Shown here in pieces: positions 11,614 to 24,178 of a stretch of 64,000 nt of DNA. The stretch spans positions 12,857,905-12,921,904 of the forward strand of contig CM020512.1 of assembly GCA_009823395.1 (NCBI GenBank), given 5' to 3'. Numbering within the stretch: position 1 is the first letter of the stretch; the number at the start of each line of letters is the position of its first letter. The notes below the pieces were generated by a model. It saw nothing but the letters and a program-made list of their open reading frames with translations, did no database searches and was not told where the DNA came from. The position numbers and the translations under genes are program-made. The DNA is from Thamnaconus septentrionalis (lineage: Eukaryota > Chordata > Actinopteri > Tetraodontiformes > Monacanthidae).

Positions 11614-14447
11614 TCCTGCAGAGGGTGTGAAGACTGTTGGACGATGAAACAGTTGCAGCTCTAGGATGTCGTGTCCTCCTGTAACAACCATCACACTGCT
11701 GTTCTTGTACTTTCCCTGTCTTGTGTGTGTGTGTGTGTGTGTGTGCGTGTCTTCATCAGTGAAGAATAGGAGAATATTTAGTGAAAAGGGCAGATTAAAG
11801 GGCAGAAGTACAGTCCACTTCCTGCTGAGTTCGCACTCAAATAGACACACATAGACACAGACAGGCATACACAGATACACACAGACCCACACAGGCAGGC
11901 ACACACAGGCACACACAGATACATGCACAATGACATTTTGACGCCACCTGCTGAGAGACTTTTCAGGCCACAGTTGTGAGTCTCATGAAATATTTGTCAC
12001 TGATGAAAGACTGACGTCATCATCTGGAGCCCTGCTCTGTTTTCCAGGAATTATCCAGCGCCGACAAGCTTCAGGATCAGTTCCGTGATGGAGAAACCTC
12101 TGAATGAGGTCACATGACCTGACCCTGACCCTGCTTAGGTCTCCTCCTCTGGAGGCAATGCTGTTTCTCTTCAGGGAGGAGGAAGGTGGAGGTGGAGGAC
12201 CATCTCCACAGACCAAACATCTCAAGGTTTCACTGTCAGAGGAGAGCAGCAGGATTCTATGACTGGACTCAGAGTTCCTGCTGCTCCTTCAGGGGGAAAC
12301 TGATTGGATGATGCACTGGGGAGACAAAGTCGGCCGCTGACAGGAGACTCAGATGTTTTTCCACTCCCTCAGCTCGCCGCTCTCTGATGGCTTTGACAGA
12401 GTTCACAGGAGGAAAAGGTCACAGCAGCAGCAACAGCAGCAGCGATTTCATCCTCCAGCAGAGCCACCAATTACCTGCTGCTGCCGCTGCTGCTGCTGGA
12501 GACACCTGCGGGCCCTAAGCAGCAGCGGCAGCAGCGGCAACAGCAGCAGCAACAGGTTTGTTCCATCTCCTGTTTTCAAATCCTTTGGTCCCAGCAGGAA
12601 GTTATCAGAGACCAGGCAGGAAGTGACGTCAGAATGCTGCTTCCTCATTGTCCCGTCACACGGTTTGATCTGCATCACATGATCCCCTGCTGCTCAGGAT
12701 GCGGAGCCTGCCTCCTCCAACTGCTCCTCCTCCTCCTCCTGCACCAGCTTCTCCTCCTCTATCTGCTCCTCTTCCTCTGTCTGTCTCCACTTGTTTCCTT
12801 CCTTTGGTGTTTCATCTCCTGAAACAAGTAGATTCAGGATCACATGAACAAACAACTGAGAATGAATGAAGGGATTTACAGGTTACTCTCCGAACCTGCA
12901 GGGGTGCTAGCGTTCAAGAGGACCCCTGAAGCTACAGAGAAAAGAACTGATACTGATGGAAAAAAAACACTATTAGCACTGTGGCTAGTGTTAGCGCTGA
13001 GGCCAGTGTTAGCACGGCACTTTCCACCAGGTGGCGGCGCTACTAAAACAACCACATTGTGAATGTGTGTGTTGACCAAGAAGTTAGTATGCCCACAACA
13101 CACACACACACACACTGGCTGTTTGTGTCATTGCCATGGAAACATATTAATGTTAACCAGATTAACGTGTTTCCTGCTGTCACCAAATTGTGAAACTGCC
13201 GTGTTTGTTTCCTGTTGATCGGTGCGATAACAGAGTCGCTCCCTCAGGTTTGGCTCTGCAGTGTATCAGCGTTGACACGCCAGGCGCAGACACACAAATC
13301 CATGTGGCACAACGTCTGCAACGTTTCACAACCACACAGTGCTGCATTCGTTGACAGCGACAGATGATTAGAAGATAATTAGTGCTCCAGTAATGAGTCC
13401 GAGTCCACTTCCTATAAATGATAATGATATTCAGGACAGAACATGAATAAACCTCAGCGTCCCCATGGTCTCTGTGACCGCTTCCCTCACCCTCCCGCTG
13501 GTTCTTGTACACGGTGAAGATGTTCCAACTTCAGGTCCTTCATCATCTCCCCCCAGAAAAATCTTCATCAGGATGTTGAGCTGGTTGTGTTGTAGCATCG
13601 CTTTCCTTTCCTGCCATTGTCGCAGCCTGAAGAAAATGGATCTGGTTCAAAATCAAAAAATCAGCGTCCGTTTGAAGTTTTTCATGTGCAATAAAATATT
13701 GAAGCCGGTGGGGGCCTAATTATTTTTGGCCCCCGGAGGTTCTGAAGAACATCTTTAATAAATGATGAGGTCGTTCTGCAGAAGCAGCTGAAAGCAGCTG
13801 CGAAACCTGAAGGTGGCGCCACCACTGACTGACTTCTCCTGCTTCACTTCCTCCTCGTCTCCTACACTTCCTGGTTTTGTCCTTCACTTCCTCCTGTCCT
13901 CCTTTACTTCCTGCCTTTACTCCCTAACGGGGAGGAGTTTGCTGCATGTGTGTGTTCTGAGGCTGCAGCTGATTGGAGATGCAGCTGGAGGTCTGATGTT
14001 GAACAGATGGTGTCAGCTCAGTGATAACCATTGAAGGGCGGCAGAGAGTCCTCTAGTGGTAGTGGTCACGAAACCTGCCGGATTCCACAGCCCGACACAT
14101 GACACCTTTCACCTGGTCTTCATCCTGCACTCGCTGCTCGGACCCTTATTAGCTACATCAGCTGCGCCTGCGACGGGAAATCATTGCAGCTCAATTCTCG
14201 ACCGGTCAGAATGTGGCTGAAGTCTTTGCGGCTCATGGATGAGCTGCAGAGAAAGGTGTCTGAGGTCACCAGCAATGGGTGTCACTTTGTTCATCAGTAC
14301 AGTCGTTATTACCCCCAAAACCAATCAGAGTCCTCCTCCTCTGGCTGCCTGCTGACAGACACGGGGCGTTCTGAGCACCATCGACTGGCGGAAACAAAAC
14401 CCCACTAGACCTCGACATCCACTGCATCAGAAAATTCACACTTTTGC

Positions 14448-14450
<3 letters not shown>

Positions 14451-14516
<66 letters not shown>
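14451..14516. repeat. (TG)n microsatellite
   Basis: About 33 TG units without interruption. Confidence 0.92.
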
Positions 14517-14518
<2 letters not shown>

Positions 14519-14935
14519 GTGAAAAATAGAGAGAGACTGTGGAGAAGATGAGAGGCAGTGAGGAGCCTCCAGCTTCGTCTCTCATCATCATCAGGGTTTC
14601 TCGGCAATGAAGTCGACTCTCAGACGGGCAAATTACCATCTCTCTCTCACACACACACACATATGCACACACAGAACAGATTTCTGCTGCTCTGATCTCT
14701 GTAGTCAGTCGGTGCGGCTTCAAGTGTCTGCTGCTCTCAGCAGGGTAACCAGGGTTTTCCAGGATGAGTTCTAGGAAGGGTTCCGTACAGCAGGCAAGCA
14801 GGGAAGTGCACAGTGGCATTTAGATTGACTGAGGTTGTCTGGTTTCAGGGATTTCGTTCCAACTGGTCTCCCAGAACCTACTTCCAGTTCAGCCACACCC
14901 TCCTGATGGGCTGAGGCTGGAGGTCCAACTGTGGC

Positions 14936-15486
14936 CATTCAGGGTCTGCATCCTTCGTCGGCTGGGACCCGCCTCCCCGGTAACCAAATGGGACGGTCCA
15001 GCCTTCAGCGTATTTCCTGGTTGCGTCACCGCCATTCCCTACTGCTGGCCATCCCTGGAAGTGACGTTTCTATAGCTTCAAGCTAATCATTACTCAGCAT
15101 TAACATTTACATATTTTAACTGAATTTTGGAGTTTTGGTTTCACATATATGGATGTTCAAATAAGTGAAAACCCTACTGTAAAAACGTAATATTTTATGT
15201 GAAATTTCAATTACTTAAATTGATATGTTGTGTCTTTGCCAGTAGATGCCGCCATTTCAGCTGACTTCCAAGGATCCCAGGATGGTTTGAAGCAGCACGA
15301 AAAGCATCCAGGGATACGGGAGGCCGCAAAGGAAAGCAGTGCATCCTCCGAATCGGCGAAAAAGAGGCCACATTTGAAGGCGGATTTGGAGCATCCTTTG
15401 AATTTTAGTGAATTGGGACAGGCCTTCGCACAGTGCTATGACGTAACTGGCCTTCAAATGCAGGCTTTGAAGGATGCAGACCCTTG
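14936..15486. mobile_element. MITE family A, copy 1 (end-trimmed)
   Basis: A non-coding element of about 550 bp. It begins CATTCAGGGTCTGCATCCTT and ends GGATGCAGACCC, inverted complements, but the outermost GGCTGTGTCTCAA of the family is missing on the left. Internal landmarks shared with the other copies include GGTAACCAAATGGGACGGTC, AGCGTATTTCCTGGTTGCGT and GAAGTGACGTTT. It abuts copy 2 directly. Confidence 0.8.
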
Positions 15487-16096
15487 CTGTGTCTCAATTC
15501 AGGGTCTGCACCCTTCAGACCGAGTGTCCTCCGTCTGAAGGAAGTGTTCTTCAAGTACCCAGCCTAGAAGGATGGACCAAACCCCGCCTCCCCGGTAACC
15601 ACTCGGGACAGTCTAGCCTTCGGCGTATTTCCTCGTTTCGTCACCGCCATTCCCTCCGGCTGGCCAACCCCGGAAGTGACGTTTTTATAGCATCAAGCTA
15701 ACCATTGGTTCGCCGATGCCGTTGGATGATCAAATAAGTAAAATCCTACGTTAAAAACTGGATACTTTATGTGAAACTTCAATACTTAAATTTATACGTT
15801 GTGTCTTTGCCAGAACATGCCGCTAATTTCAGCCGACTTTCCAGGATCCTACGATGCTTTGCAGCAGCACGCAAAGCATCATGGGATACATAAGTACGCG
15901 AAGGATAGTAGCGGTGCATCCTTGGAATCGGCTAAAACGAGTGCGTATTTCCGAGTGCGCATTTTGAGCGTCCTAAGCACCCTTGGGAATTGGGACAAGC
16001 CTTCGCGCAGTGCTATGACGCAACTTCCTTTCAAAATGCGTACTTCAAGGATGCAGACCCTGAATTGAGACACAGCCCCTGAATTGAGACACAGCC
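15486..16096. mobile_element. MITE family A, copy 2
   Basis: The left terminus CTGTGTCTCAATTCAGGGTC and right terminus GACCCTGAATTGAGACACAG are inverted repeats. The right terminus is followed by a second 19-bp copy of itself, CCTGAATTGAGACACAGCC (16078-16096). The interior matches copies 1, 3 and 4. No transposase is encoded, so it depends on an enzyme elsewhere. Superfamily is not determined because no clean target-site duplication is visible. Confidence 0.85.
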
Positions 16097-16245
16097 TGGG
16101 TGCCATTGGTCTGAATGCTGACCTCTGACCCCTACTGGTTCGAATCCCTCCATGAAGTCAGGATGACGATGTCACAAGTGTTCAGTGTGTTGAGAGTGAC
16201 TTTTTTCCCCTCACTCAGCGACTCGGCCTCGTCTCGGACTTGCTG

Positions 16246-16258
16246 GTTGCCTGGCAAC
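16246..16258. promoter_or_regulatory. RFX X-box-like palindrome
   Basis: GTTGCCTGGCAAC, identical to the site at 10331-10343. No adjacent gene is recognised. Confidence 0.3.
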
Positions 16259-16322
16259 AGGAAGCAGCGCAGGAAGTCTGCAGCTCGCCGCTCGCTCGTC
16301 CTGGACTCACAGTGGTGAGAAG

Positions 16323-16358
<36 letters not shown>

Positions 16359-16478
16359 GTGGCCCCTTCCACAATGCCCCCCCCCCACTCCCCTCCTCCA
16401 AGGTGTTTTATCAGTCACAACTCATTTCCTGACATCCAGATCTGCTTTTGTTCCTGTTGAGTGAATCCTGGCAACACC

Positions 16479-16552
<74 letters not shown>

Positions 16553-17254
16553 CACACACATACACACACACACTCACACACACACCTTTCTTGCTGCTAA
16601 TTGCTCCATGATTGATTTCAGCAGGGTGCAGTTATCGAGATGTAAGTCTCTGGTGGAGATGTGTTTGTCACTGTGGAAACGAGTTTTCTTGCAGTGATGT
16701 GAGGACAACAGGAAGGTTGTTGAGTTGTTGTTAAATGCTGCACTAAAGTTGTGTGTGTCTGTTGCCGACTCACCAGGAATCTTGTGATGGAGGGACCTCG
16801 TTGGTTCCTGGTTCCCTTGATGAGGCACAGCTAATCCAAGAGCACACAACACACAGCACAAAAGGTCCCGTTGACCTAGCGGGGTAGGATGTTAGAAGTC
16901 AGAAACGTCATCGCAAAGAAAGTGGGAAAAGAAGAAGGTGTTGGGGAGTTAACCTCATCAGCCTCGTCCAAGCATCAGCAACACATCCCTGTGGAGCTCA
17001 TGCAACCTCCCGACGTGGTGGACAAGGAGCAAACAACGGGGCACAAGGTTTTCCATCATCACTGTTCACACAAAGATTTGATCAGGTGTTGGTGTTGAGC
17101 ACCCGGTGGGTCAGGAACCGAGAAGCAGAGACAGAGATCAACAATGGGATTTACTTAAGTGTTGTTGTTTTTTTTATTCTGAGGCATATGAAGCTGTGCA
17201 ATCTGGCAGGGCAGTTAGGTTGAGCAGGCAGGCAGGTGTAGGCAGACAAGGCAG

Positions 17255-17693
17255 CAGATGCGTTTCCATTAGTTTTTCACAAAATAAAGGCGATATTTCT
17301 AAAATCTCAACAAAGTACAATTGCAATTTGCAGGTGTTTCCATTGAATGGTGCAAGGTGCATAAGCCGTTAGAATGGATGTTATATAATGGTTGTTATAT
17401 TTTTCTCTGATTATTTGTAAAAAAAAATATCCGTCTTCTCCACCATCCAAACATAACACGCCATTTTCACATGAAGTGAACTGGTGACGTGAAAATGCGA
17501 AAATAGTGTTTCCATGACACGTTTGCGATATACCTCTATATCGACATGTTTGACAAACCACCTCATGAGAGCGTCAAAACCTTTTAGCGATATTTGAGAG
17601 ATTTTTCAAAGTTTAGACATTTCCATTACCAGCTTTTTATTGCAATATTTAGGTTTTGCGCAATTCTAGGGGTAATGGAAATGCAGCTAGTGC
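17255..17693 (+). mobile_element. MITE family B, copy 1
   Basis: The left end reads GATGCGTTTCCATTAGTTTT and the right end GGGGTAATGGAAATGCAGC, an imperfect inverted pair. The interior contains TTTCTAAAATCTCAACAAAG, GTGAACTGGTGACGTGAAAA and a GCGATAT motif. A second copy lies in the opposite orientation in intron 2 of pip4k2c (about 49740-50270). No transposase is encoded. Confidence 0.7.
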
Positions 17694-18494
17694 CTGGAGT
17701 AGCACGGACTGCTGTTTCCACAAAGCTTGCTACGTTCTGATGCTCACACAATCTCTCAGCTCCCCTAAGCAGCAGGTGAGTTGATGGCTGATGAGCTACA
17801 GCTGGTTCCACCTGCTCCCGCACCTGGTGCTGGTTCTGTAATTAGAAACAAGGGGCGAGGGCTACAGAGAGGGACTAGGTGGCGGGAGGAGCCACAAGCC
17901 TAACAGTTGGTCGGTCATCGCTACACAAACTTTAAAATGTCAGTGTGTCACATTCTTTCCTAGAATAAGTTTTGTCAGAAATATCTGCAGCTCAACAGCC
18001 AGTTTCGCTCAGGACTGGAAGGAGGAGGTGAAGATGAGTGGAGGTCAGGAGGTCACGCTGTGACATGTTGCATCCGACTTTCTATAGTTGTCAATATTGT
18101 GAAGAGGTCCAAACACTGCCGTCATCAGTCTTTCTACATGTTTTAGCAGCAGTCAAGGCTTCTGAGGCCAGTTGTGAAGAAAAAAAAAAAAACCAGCTGT
18201 TTGTTGACGATCATTTCTGAAACAGGAAGTCTGGACAACGTCAGCTGACTGGAGGCAACAAACTGTTGGCACCTTCTGGCCTCCAGCTTCCTGCGGAGCT
18301 GACCTGCAGAGACACATCGTAGGTAGAGACAGCTGCCTGTTTACTGCAGGACATCATCGTCACAAAGTTATGAAACTCTCTGGTCGAGTTTCTCCACAGT
18401 TCCCTGCAGCAAGTGATGTCATGGAAATGGAATGGAAAAACATCAGAGACAAGAAACAAGTAAAAGGAGGACACATAAATATTAATAAATAGTA

Positions 18495-18539
<45 letters not shown>

Positions 18540-19251
18540 TGTGACCCATTTACAGCTGCTCTTGAACACCTCATCAAACGCTGCAGTGATGACTGATGAT
18601 AATTATGGAGATGACCCCAGTAATAGCAACAACAAACCCAACACAGACGCCACAAACGCTCACACAAACACACACATTCACATGCTCCCTCCTTTTGACC
18701 ACAGCACAGCAGGATGAAGCTCAAGTCCAGCAGCTTTGTTCTGGTTCTGAAGACAAACGGAGACAACATATTCTTGCCAGAGACAAAATGTTCTTCACTT
18801 GACGACATCTATCAGCTGATGCCGGACAGGAAGTTCACAGCAGTCTCCAGCTGGTTCAGAGGAAAAAGTAAAAATATGCTTCTTTAGGTGACAATAAGGC
18901 TGCTGGGTGGCAGCTGGAGCCACACTGCCACCTGCAGGAAGAACCCGAGCCCCGCCGGAGAAAAGAAGAGTGGACGCTTTGAGTCAGACCGACACCAGCA
19001 GCGTCAGTCAGTGTGTGAGCTAAGAAACCTTTAGCAACATTAGCATGTTCATCATCTGTCCATCTATTCATCGATCAGCTCATCACCTTCACACACAACC
19101 TGTTGACTGCTGGAATGGATGGATGGATGGATGTTGGAAGAATAATGGATGGATGATGATGGAGGATAGAGGATGGATCATGGATGAATAACAGAAGACA
19201 TGGAACAACAAGAAACAAAAAAAAAAAAACTTGACTGCGTCTCATTTGCTT

Positions 19252-19257
19252 TTTATT
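19252..19257 (-). terminator. Candidate polyadenylation signal of tmem81
   Basis: AATAAA on the minus strand (TTTATT on plus), about 165 bp past the tmem81 stop codon. Confidence 0.4.
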
Positions 19258-19420
19258 TACAGTTTCCTCTCAGATGTTTTTTAAATTAGCTGGTCAGATT
19301 TTTTCCAATAACCTGAGATGGAACCAGCAGCCAACCAGCTCCATCAGTGAAGACTGGGAACAGTGACCACATGGTGGCACTTGTCCATGTCTGGACCTGC
19401 TGCCCATCACCTCAGACGTC

Positions 19421-21006
19421 TCAGGAGCCAGGAGTTCTGGTCTGGGATCTCCTGCAGAGACGCAGCAGCACCAGTCCGGCTCCGAGCCCGGCCAAACTCA
19501 GCCCAGTAAGGACCTGCACGTTCACACAGACCTTCAGCTGAGGAGCAGGACTAATGGATAAAAGTCAGTCCATCAGCACCATGTCACCCCTACCGCCATC
19601 AGAAGAGTGGAGCGCGAGTCCACCAGCACCCCCTGCTGGCTTCCAGTAGAGTTCCAGCGGTCCAGAGAACTCTCATTTGGAAGGTAGTCCAGGTTGAAAA
19701 GGCCTGCGGGTAAAACCCGGATCCCCCAGTATTCCCGTTTGACGCGCCGGAAGGAGACATCCTGCACGTCGCAGCGGTAAGTTCCTGAGGGCCACAGGTG
19801 ACAGGAAGAGGAGACACTGAGTCCAGCTGCTGGTTCTGATACGCTGACCAGTCTCCAAGCACAACGTCAGCAATATTTCCTGTTTAATGCGCACAAATAA
19901 TATGAATCTGCAGCTATTACAGACATTGGCGGCGGTGTTCACCTGAGTCCTCCTCCCGGACGGGGTCCAGGACCAGCCGGTCCAGCAGGGGGGCTCTCCA
20001 TCGTCTGAACAGAGAGTCATCGAAGCTGATTACCCCTGGAGCCCGTCGCCACGACACCCTGGGACAGAGGAACCAGGAGGTCAGCCCTCCAACACTGTGT
20101 ACGCCCCCTCCACACACACACACACACATGCTGATGTTGTGTCCGACCTCCAGGAGAACCTCCCCATGACCTTCATCACCGGGCCCAGGCAGTCCAGTTC
20201 CACCCGCTGGCCCTCGCTGACCGTGGTTGTCCGCAGGCCACAACGCCAGGACTCCTTACAGCGCACGGTCCTGACCCGACACTGGTCCGACACCTCACAC
20301 ACACACACACGCAAACACAATAGTCACCAATAGTCACTGTGGACTGGCACCATCAGGGCTCATGTCGGTGACATCACTACCTGTGAGCCGAGACCAAACT
20401 GGTCCTCCTGGACTTCAGGGTGGCTGGAGTGCACTGGGGTCCCAATACCAAAACAAAAAAATAATGAGGGATTATGGTCAAATTAATATATATTACACCC
20501 CAATACATGACATAAGGAACACAATTTGAAAGGATGATATTCTATTCGTGAGCCTGTGGAACACTTTAGTTTCACATGAGTGGGAGGAGTCTCCATTTAT
20601 TTAGATTCATTTTGACTCAAAATATTGCACATGTATTTCACATATATTAATTCTGCTCAATATAACTGACTAGCAGTAAAGCGCAGTAATCTGTCCTACC
20701 AATTCTGACCACTAGTAGTCGTTGTCATAATCACAGCAATTAATTTATTTTTTTCAAATTTTATTGACTACTGCTAGGTGAGCACTTCCTCCGACTGTCT
20801 CTCTCACCTTCCGCTGTCGCAGTGTTGCCGTTCGTCATCACACACAGGGTTTCACTTTTCACTCCCAACCCACAGGTGACACTGCAGGGGTAGCTGTCTA
20901 CGATGACCTCCACCAGCAGCTTGTCCTCGTCATCTGGATGCACGGTGGTCAGGAGGAGGACCTGAGAGAGGAGCAGGAAGAAGAGGTGGAGCACCTGCGC
21001 CATCAT
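19421..21006 (-). CDS. tmem81: Transmembrane protein 81 (Ig-like sperm membrane protein)
   Basis: Six exons join in phase to a 265-residue single-pass membrane protein: 21006-20808, 20433-20381, 20293-20148, 20058-19943, 19784-19594, 19513-19421 (total 798 nt with stop). ATG-ATG at 21006 opens a signal peptide (L-H-L-F-F-L-L-L-S-Q). Diagnostic segments are S-Y-P-C-S-V-T-C-G-L-G, C-R-V-R-T-V-R-C-K-E-S-W-R-C-G, the Ig-type cysteine pair (V-E-L-D-C and S-G-T-Y-R-C-D-V), and G-V-I-S-F-D-D. The last exon encodes the membrane helix (L-T-G-L-S-L-A-G-L-G-A-G-L-V-L-L) and a short basic tail. The family is reported to act with Izumo1 and Spaca6 on sperm at egg binding/fusion. The exon 3 acceptor is GTGTGTGAG after a (GT)n tract. 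The extra residues at the exon 3/4 join (S-W-R-V-S-W-R-R-A-P) differ from mammals. Confidence 0.9.
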
Positions 21007-21425
21007 GTGGTTGGAGGAAGATGTTTGTTTCTCGGATGAAGTCAGACCAGATTGGCCGCTGAGGAGATGGGAGTGGCTTTAGTTCTTCAGACTTTTATCT
21101 TCTCTAATCTGGAACCAAGTTCTCCTCTAGGCCAAAAATACAAGCTTCCTCCATTTCATTAAAGTTGCTCCTTGTGCTCTTTTTATCCTGGAACTGAGAT
21201 CAGAGTAAAAAAGCAGCACCTATAAAAGCCCAGAATAAATAAAAGTCTGAATTAATAGAAGATCAGGGGGTGGTTGGGTGCAGCCTACATCTAGATCAGA
21301 GCTTCAAGGCTGCTGAGCTCCCAATAAGCCAGACCTCCACCACCTACCATTCTGCTGGGTGGGCTGGTTCAGATTGTACCATTAGCATCATTTTAATTCT
21401 TGAAATATTACGTTTAACCCACAAA

Positions 21426-22530
21426 TTAATGACTGTCTTGGAAATTATTTGAGCCTGTCAAAGATAAATTAAAATTGTAGAACATAATTTTTTGAACAGG
21501 ACTTATGGCTAATTTTGATTTGAGGGGTAGCCTGATCCATTGTGAGATGTTCTGAGGGACTTTCCAAGGAGCTGAGTGAAAACTGAATGCATTCACACTG
21601 AAATGAGGAACACTTGATTCCTCCAGATTCCTGTGCAGGTCAAGGACACGCCCCCTGCTGATGTTACTGAGGAAAAACCTGGCCGAGACCTTGAGACCTT
21701 CTTGTCTGAGGAGGTTGTTATACTGAGAGAAAATCTTATCTGGAGCTGGACTGACGGACAAGTTCCACAAACATCAAAGCTGAACCACTTTAGTGACACC
21801 AGGTGTCAAACATTAAAACATTTGGTGGATTTAAAAGTAGATAAGAAACATTTGGAAAAGTTGCAATAAAAACAAACATAGTGACATCAATTGATAAAAT
21901 TATTACATCTTATTTCTTCTTTGTATAAGCTATAATCAAATTTAGGAAGTTGGTATAAACAGATTTATGTGACACATTTGAAAGAATAATGTGGTAAGAT
22001 TAGCAGCAAACATATTAACCCTAACCCACAGAACGTCCTTGGATTTGGATGTCCTCTTTGTTCAAACTGGCATGTATCAGTCTTTTCTGTCTAATTTCTG
22101 ATATTTCACTATTCGGATTGGATATTTCCTTTGGAGTATCTTTCACCACAAAAACCAGGTCGACATGGCCATCTGAATGAAGCAGAAGTGAGTGTGTTTG
22201 GCATGGCAACAGTAACCATAGGGGGCAGAGAGGAGGGGCACGTGAACTGTAAATTTCAGTCAGTCTAGTATTTCTGAACAGTATGGACAAAATATTGCAC
22301 TGCATTTCAGTGACTTTGAAGAATAATTACTTGTAGCATTTGATGTATGCTTGGAAACGACTCCTCCCACTTGGCAGGCCCTCAGTCGATTCCTCAGCAG
22401 GTCCACGTTGACATCAGAGACGGAGAGCTGGAGGACATAGAGCTTCTTCTGACCAGCGGATGACTGGACCTGCTGAGGAATATCAGACTGGACATGCAAA
22501 ACTCTGACCAAGAAGAGGGTTTCAGAGTAA
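21426..22530 (-). other. Unassigned minus-strand open blocks, possible degenerate gene
   Basis: Three open blocks look protein-like: about 22530-22380 (…L-Y-V-L-Q-L-S-V-S-D-V-N-V-D-L-L-R…), about 22172-22025 (…V-D-L-V-F-V-V-K-D-T-P-K-E…, after a clean CTTCATTCAG acceptor) and about 21760-21540 (…N-L-L-R-Q-E-G-L-K-V-S-A-R-F-F…). Splice phases between them do not join cleanly with visible donors, and I recognise no family. They may be exons of an unknown gene, a pseudogene, or chance. Confidence 0.2.
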
Positions 22531-23099
22531 CTAGGGAACTAGCAGAGTCAGTAGAATGCAATAGCAGCCTCATTACAGGGCTGTGACAACAATTATTAAC
22601 TTGTGGTTTAGAGGAAAATCAAAATTATGGTGTTTCTGAGAGCATTTGTGCTCCTCAACCAGCAGGTTGCCAGAAGACAAAAACGCTCAATATTTGATTT
22701 TTCATATTTATTTAGGACGTTTGTCTGGAGGTAGGTCAGCCATCCGGGTCATGGCTACCCATTACACTTCCGCGTTTCCATGCCCAGTAAACGTGACCCG
22801 ACTCGAAGCAGCGGGCCCGAGCCACCAATGAGAGGGCCTCTTTCTCCATACGTCACCGTTCACGTTTGACAGCAAGCGGCGCTGCATTCGGGTGCAGTGG
22901 GAAATCACTGACACATGACCGATACTTTCGGGTAATTCTGACATCAGCAGCCCCAGACACAAAACTCATCGGGACAGACAGTGGCCCAACGGTTCGCTGC
23001 GGCTGAATGTATTTCTTCTAATGAAAAACAGCGGTCAACGTAACGGTGTGACGCCATGGCTAACTTAAGCGGGTTTTCACAAACGGCAAGTGTGACGTC

Positions 23100-23560
23100 C
23101 CACTAAGGACATTCAGTACTGAGACTCTGGCGGGGCAGGGTTCTGACTTCCGTCAGTTTGACGTCCGCCGGCTGACGAAGAGCCGCTCTGCAGTCACAGT
23201 TTCCCGGTTTCCGATTCCCATCGTGGGGCCTGAATGCGCCAGCAGCCTCAACAAGCGACAGGCGCGTGCGCACTAATGCAAACTCTTATGAAACAAAGTA
23301 GCGCAGTGTTTGCTGTAGGTAGACTGACCCAAGCCGAGCCGAGCCGAGCCGAGCCGACAGCGAAGCCCCGGGTACCCACGGCGGAGAGACATGCTTCTGT
23401 CCCCGGGCCTGACATAGACTCGACCCCCGGGGAACCGGAGCGAGGTAAGGCCGCCCTGCGAGCGCCTTTTGCGGCTCCGCTCCGAACAGCGCCGCTGCTT
23501 ACATAAGCTGCCCCGGTGACCCCATTTGCGTTAGGGCGCCCTGTGAGGGGGACACCCGGC
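23100..23560 (+). promoter_or_regulatory. CpG-rich promoter and untranslated first exon of cry1 (putative)
   Basis: A CpG-dense block with GC boxes and a tandem GAGCC pentamer (about 23335-23360). An untranslated exon plausibly ends at 23444 (…GGAGCGAG followed by GTAAGG). The cry1 start exon begins after a TTCTTCTTCCAG acceptor at 24852, so a separate upstream leader exon is required and this is the best candidate. Start site position is not determined. Confidence 0.5.
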
Positions 23561-24172
23561 CACAGGGTCTCTGTCACGGCGTGTCTTGGTGAGATGGAGC
23601 GGGTGGTGGGATAGAATTGAGAAACCTTATGAACATCAGGAACATCGGGTTTCCAAGAGAGGGGGAAGCCCGTGACCTAATTTCCGTGTTCTGGAGCATC
23701 GCCGACAGACTGCAGACTAAACTTGTGTCTGATCACCACTCGGCTGTAAATCCTCCAGCTGACTGGATCTCAGATGGTGCTGAAGATCCTCTAGGCTTCT
23801 GAAACAATTTTCTTCACTGTTAATGGCTGTGGGTGTTTCAGTACAGTCAGCCGAGAGATGTTCTGAAAAGTCTACAATACTGGTGATCAGATCTTTTCCT
23901 GGTCGAGGTGCCAGTCCCAGTCCCAGAGACCAAGAGCCAGCACCAGCTGAGGGAAGAACTCCTGTGGATACCAGGAGCTGTGCTCAGAAGGTTCCTGTCC
24001 TGTTGTGATGGTTGTGTCCAGGAAGATTTCGGCAGAGAGCGAAGTTCCTCTCCACGTCATGTTTGGTGTTTAGCGTTGTCCCGCTATCCACCACTAGGTG
24101 GCACTCAAGCTGTTAGCTGCTTGCAGTGTTCTAAAACTGTCGGTCCAGTTTTCAGTGTTGACTTTCTGGTTC

Positions 24173-24178
24173 CACGTG
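24173..24178. promoter_or_regulatory. Canonical E-box CACGTG in the cry1 leader intron
   Basis: A perfect CACGTG lies between the putative leader exon and the first coding exon of cry1. Cry genes in vertebrates are driven by CLOCK:BMAL1 through such boxes, but one 6-mer is weak evidence. Confidence 0.25.

Larger units (their letters stand above)
9560..14930. other. Intergenic, no gene recognised
   Basis: No conserved exon found. Present are short CTG/CAG runs (about 9670-9695, 10778-10801, 12424-12560), (TG)n arrays (about 11395-11458, 11560-11612, 11720-11745) and a TCCTCC-type run (about 12715-12780). Several blocks carry gene-desert style unique sequence. Confidence 0.55.
16097..19420. 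other. Intergenic, no gene recognised
   Basis: Contains (AC)n (about 16325-16355), a mixed (TC)n-(AC)n block (about 16482-16586), a MITE of family B (about 17255-17693), (TG)n (about 18497-18535) and a GGATGGAT run (about 19113-19135). No conserved coding exon is seen. The tmem81 3' UTR occupies the right edge. Confidence 0.55.

Noticed and set aside
22016..22028. Telomere-like TTAACCCTAACCC
   Set aside because: Fewer than three units inside ordinary sequence, so chance or a tiny relic.
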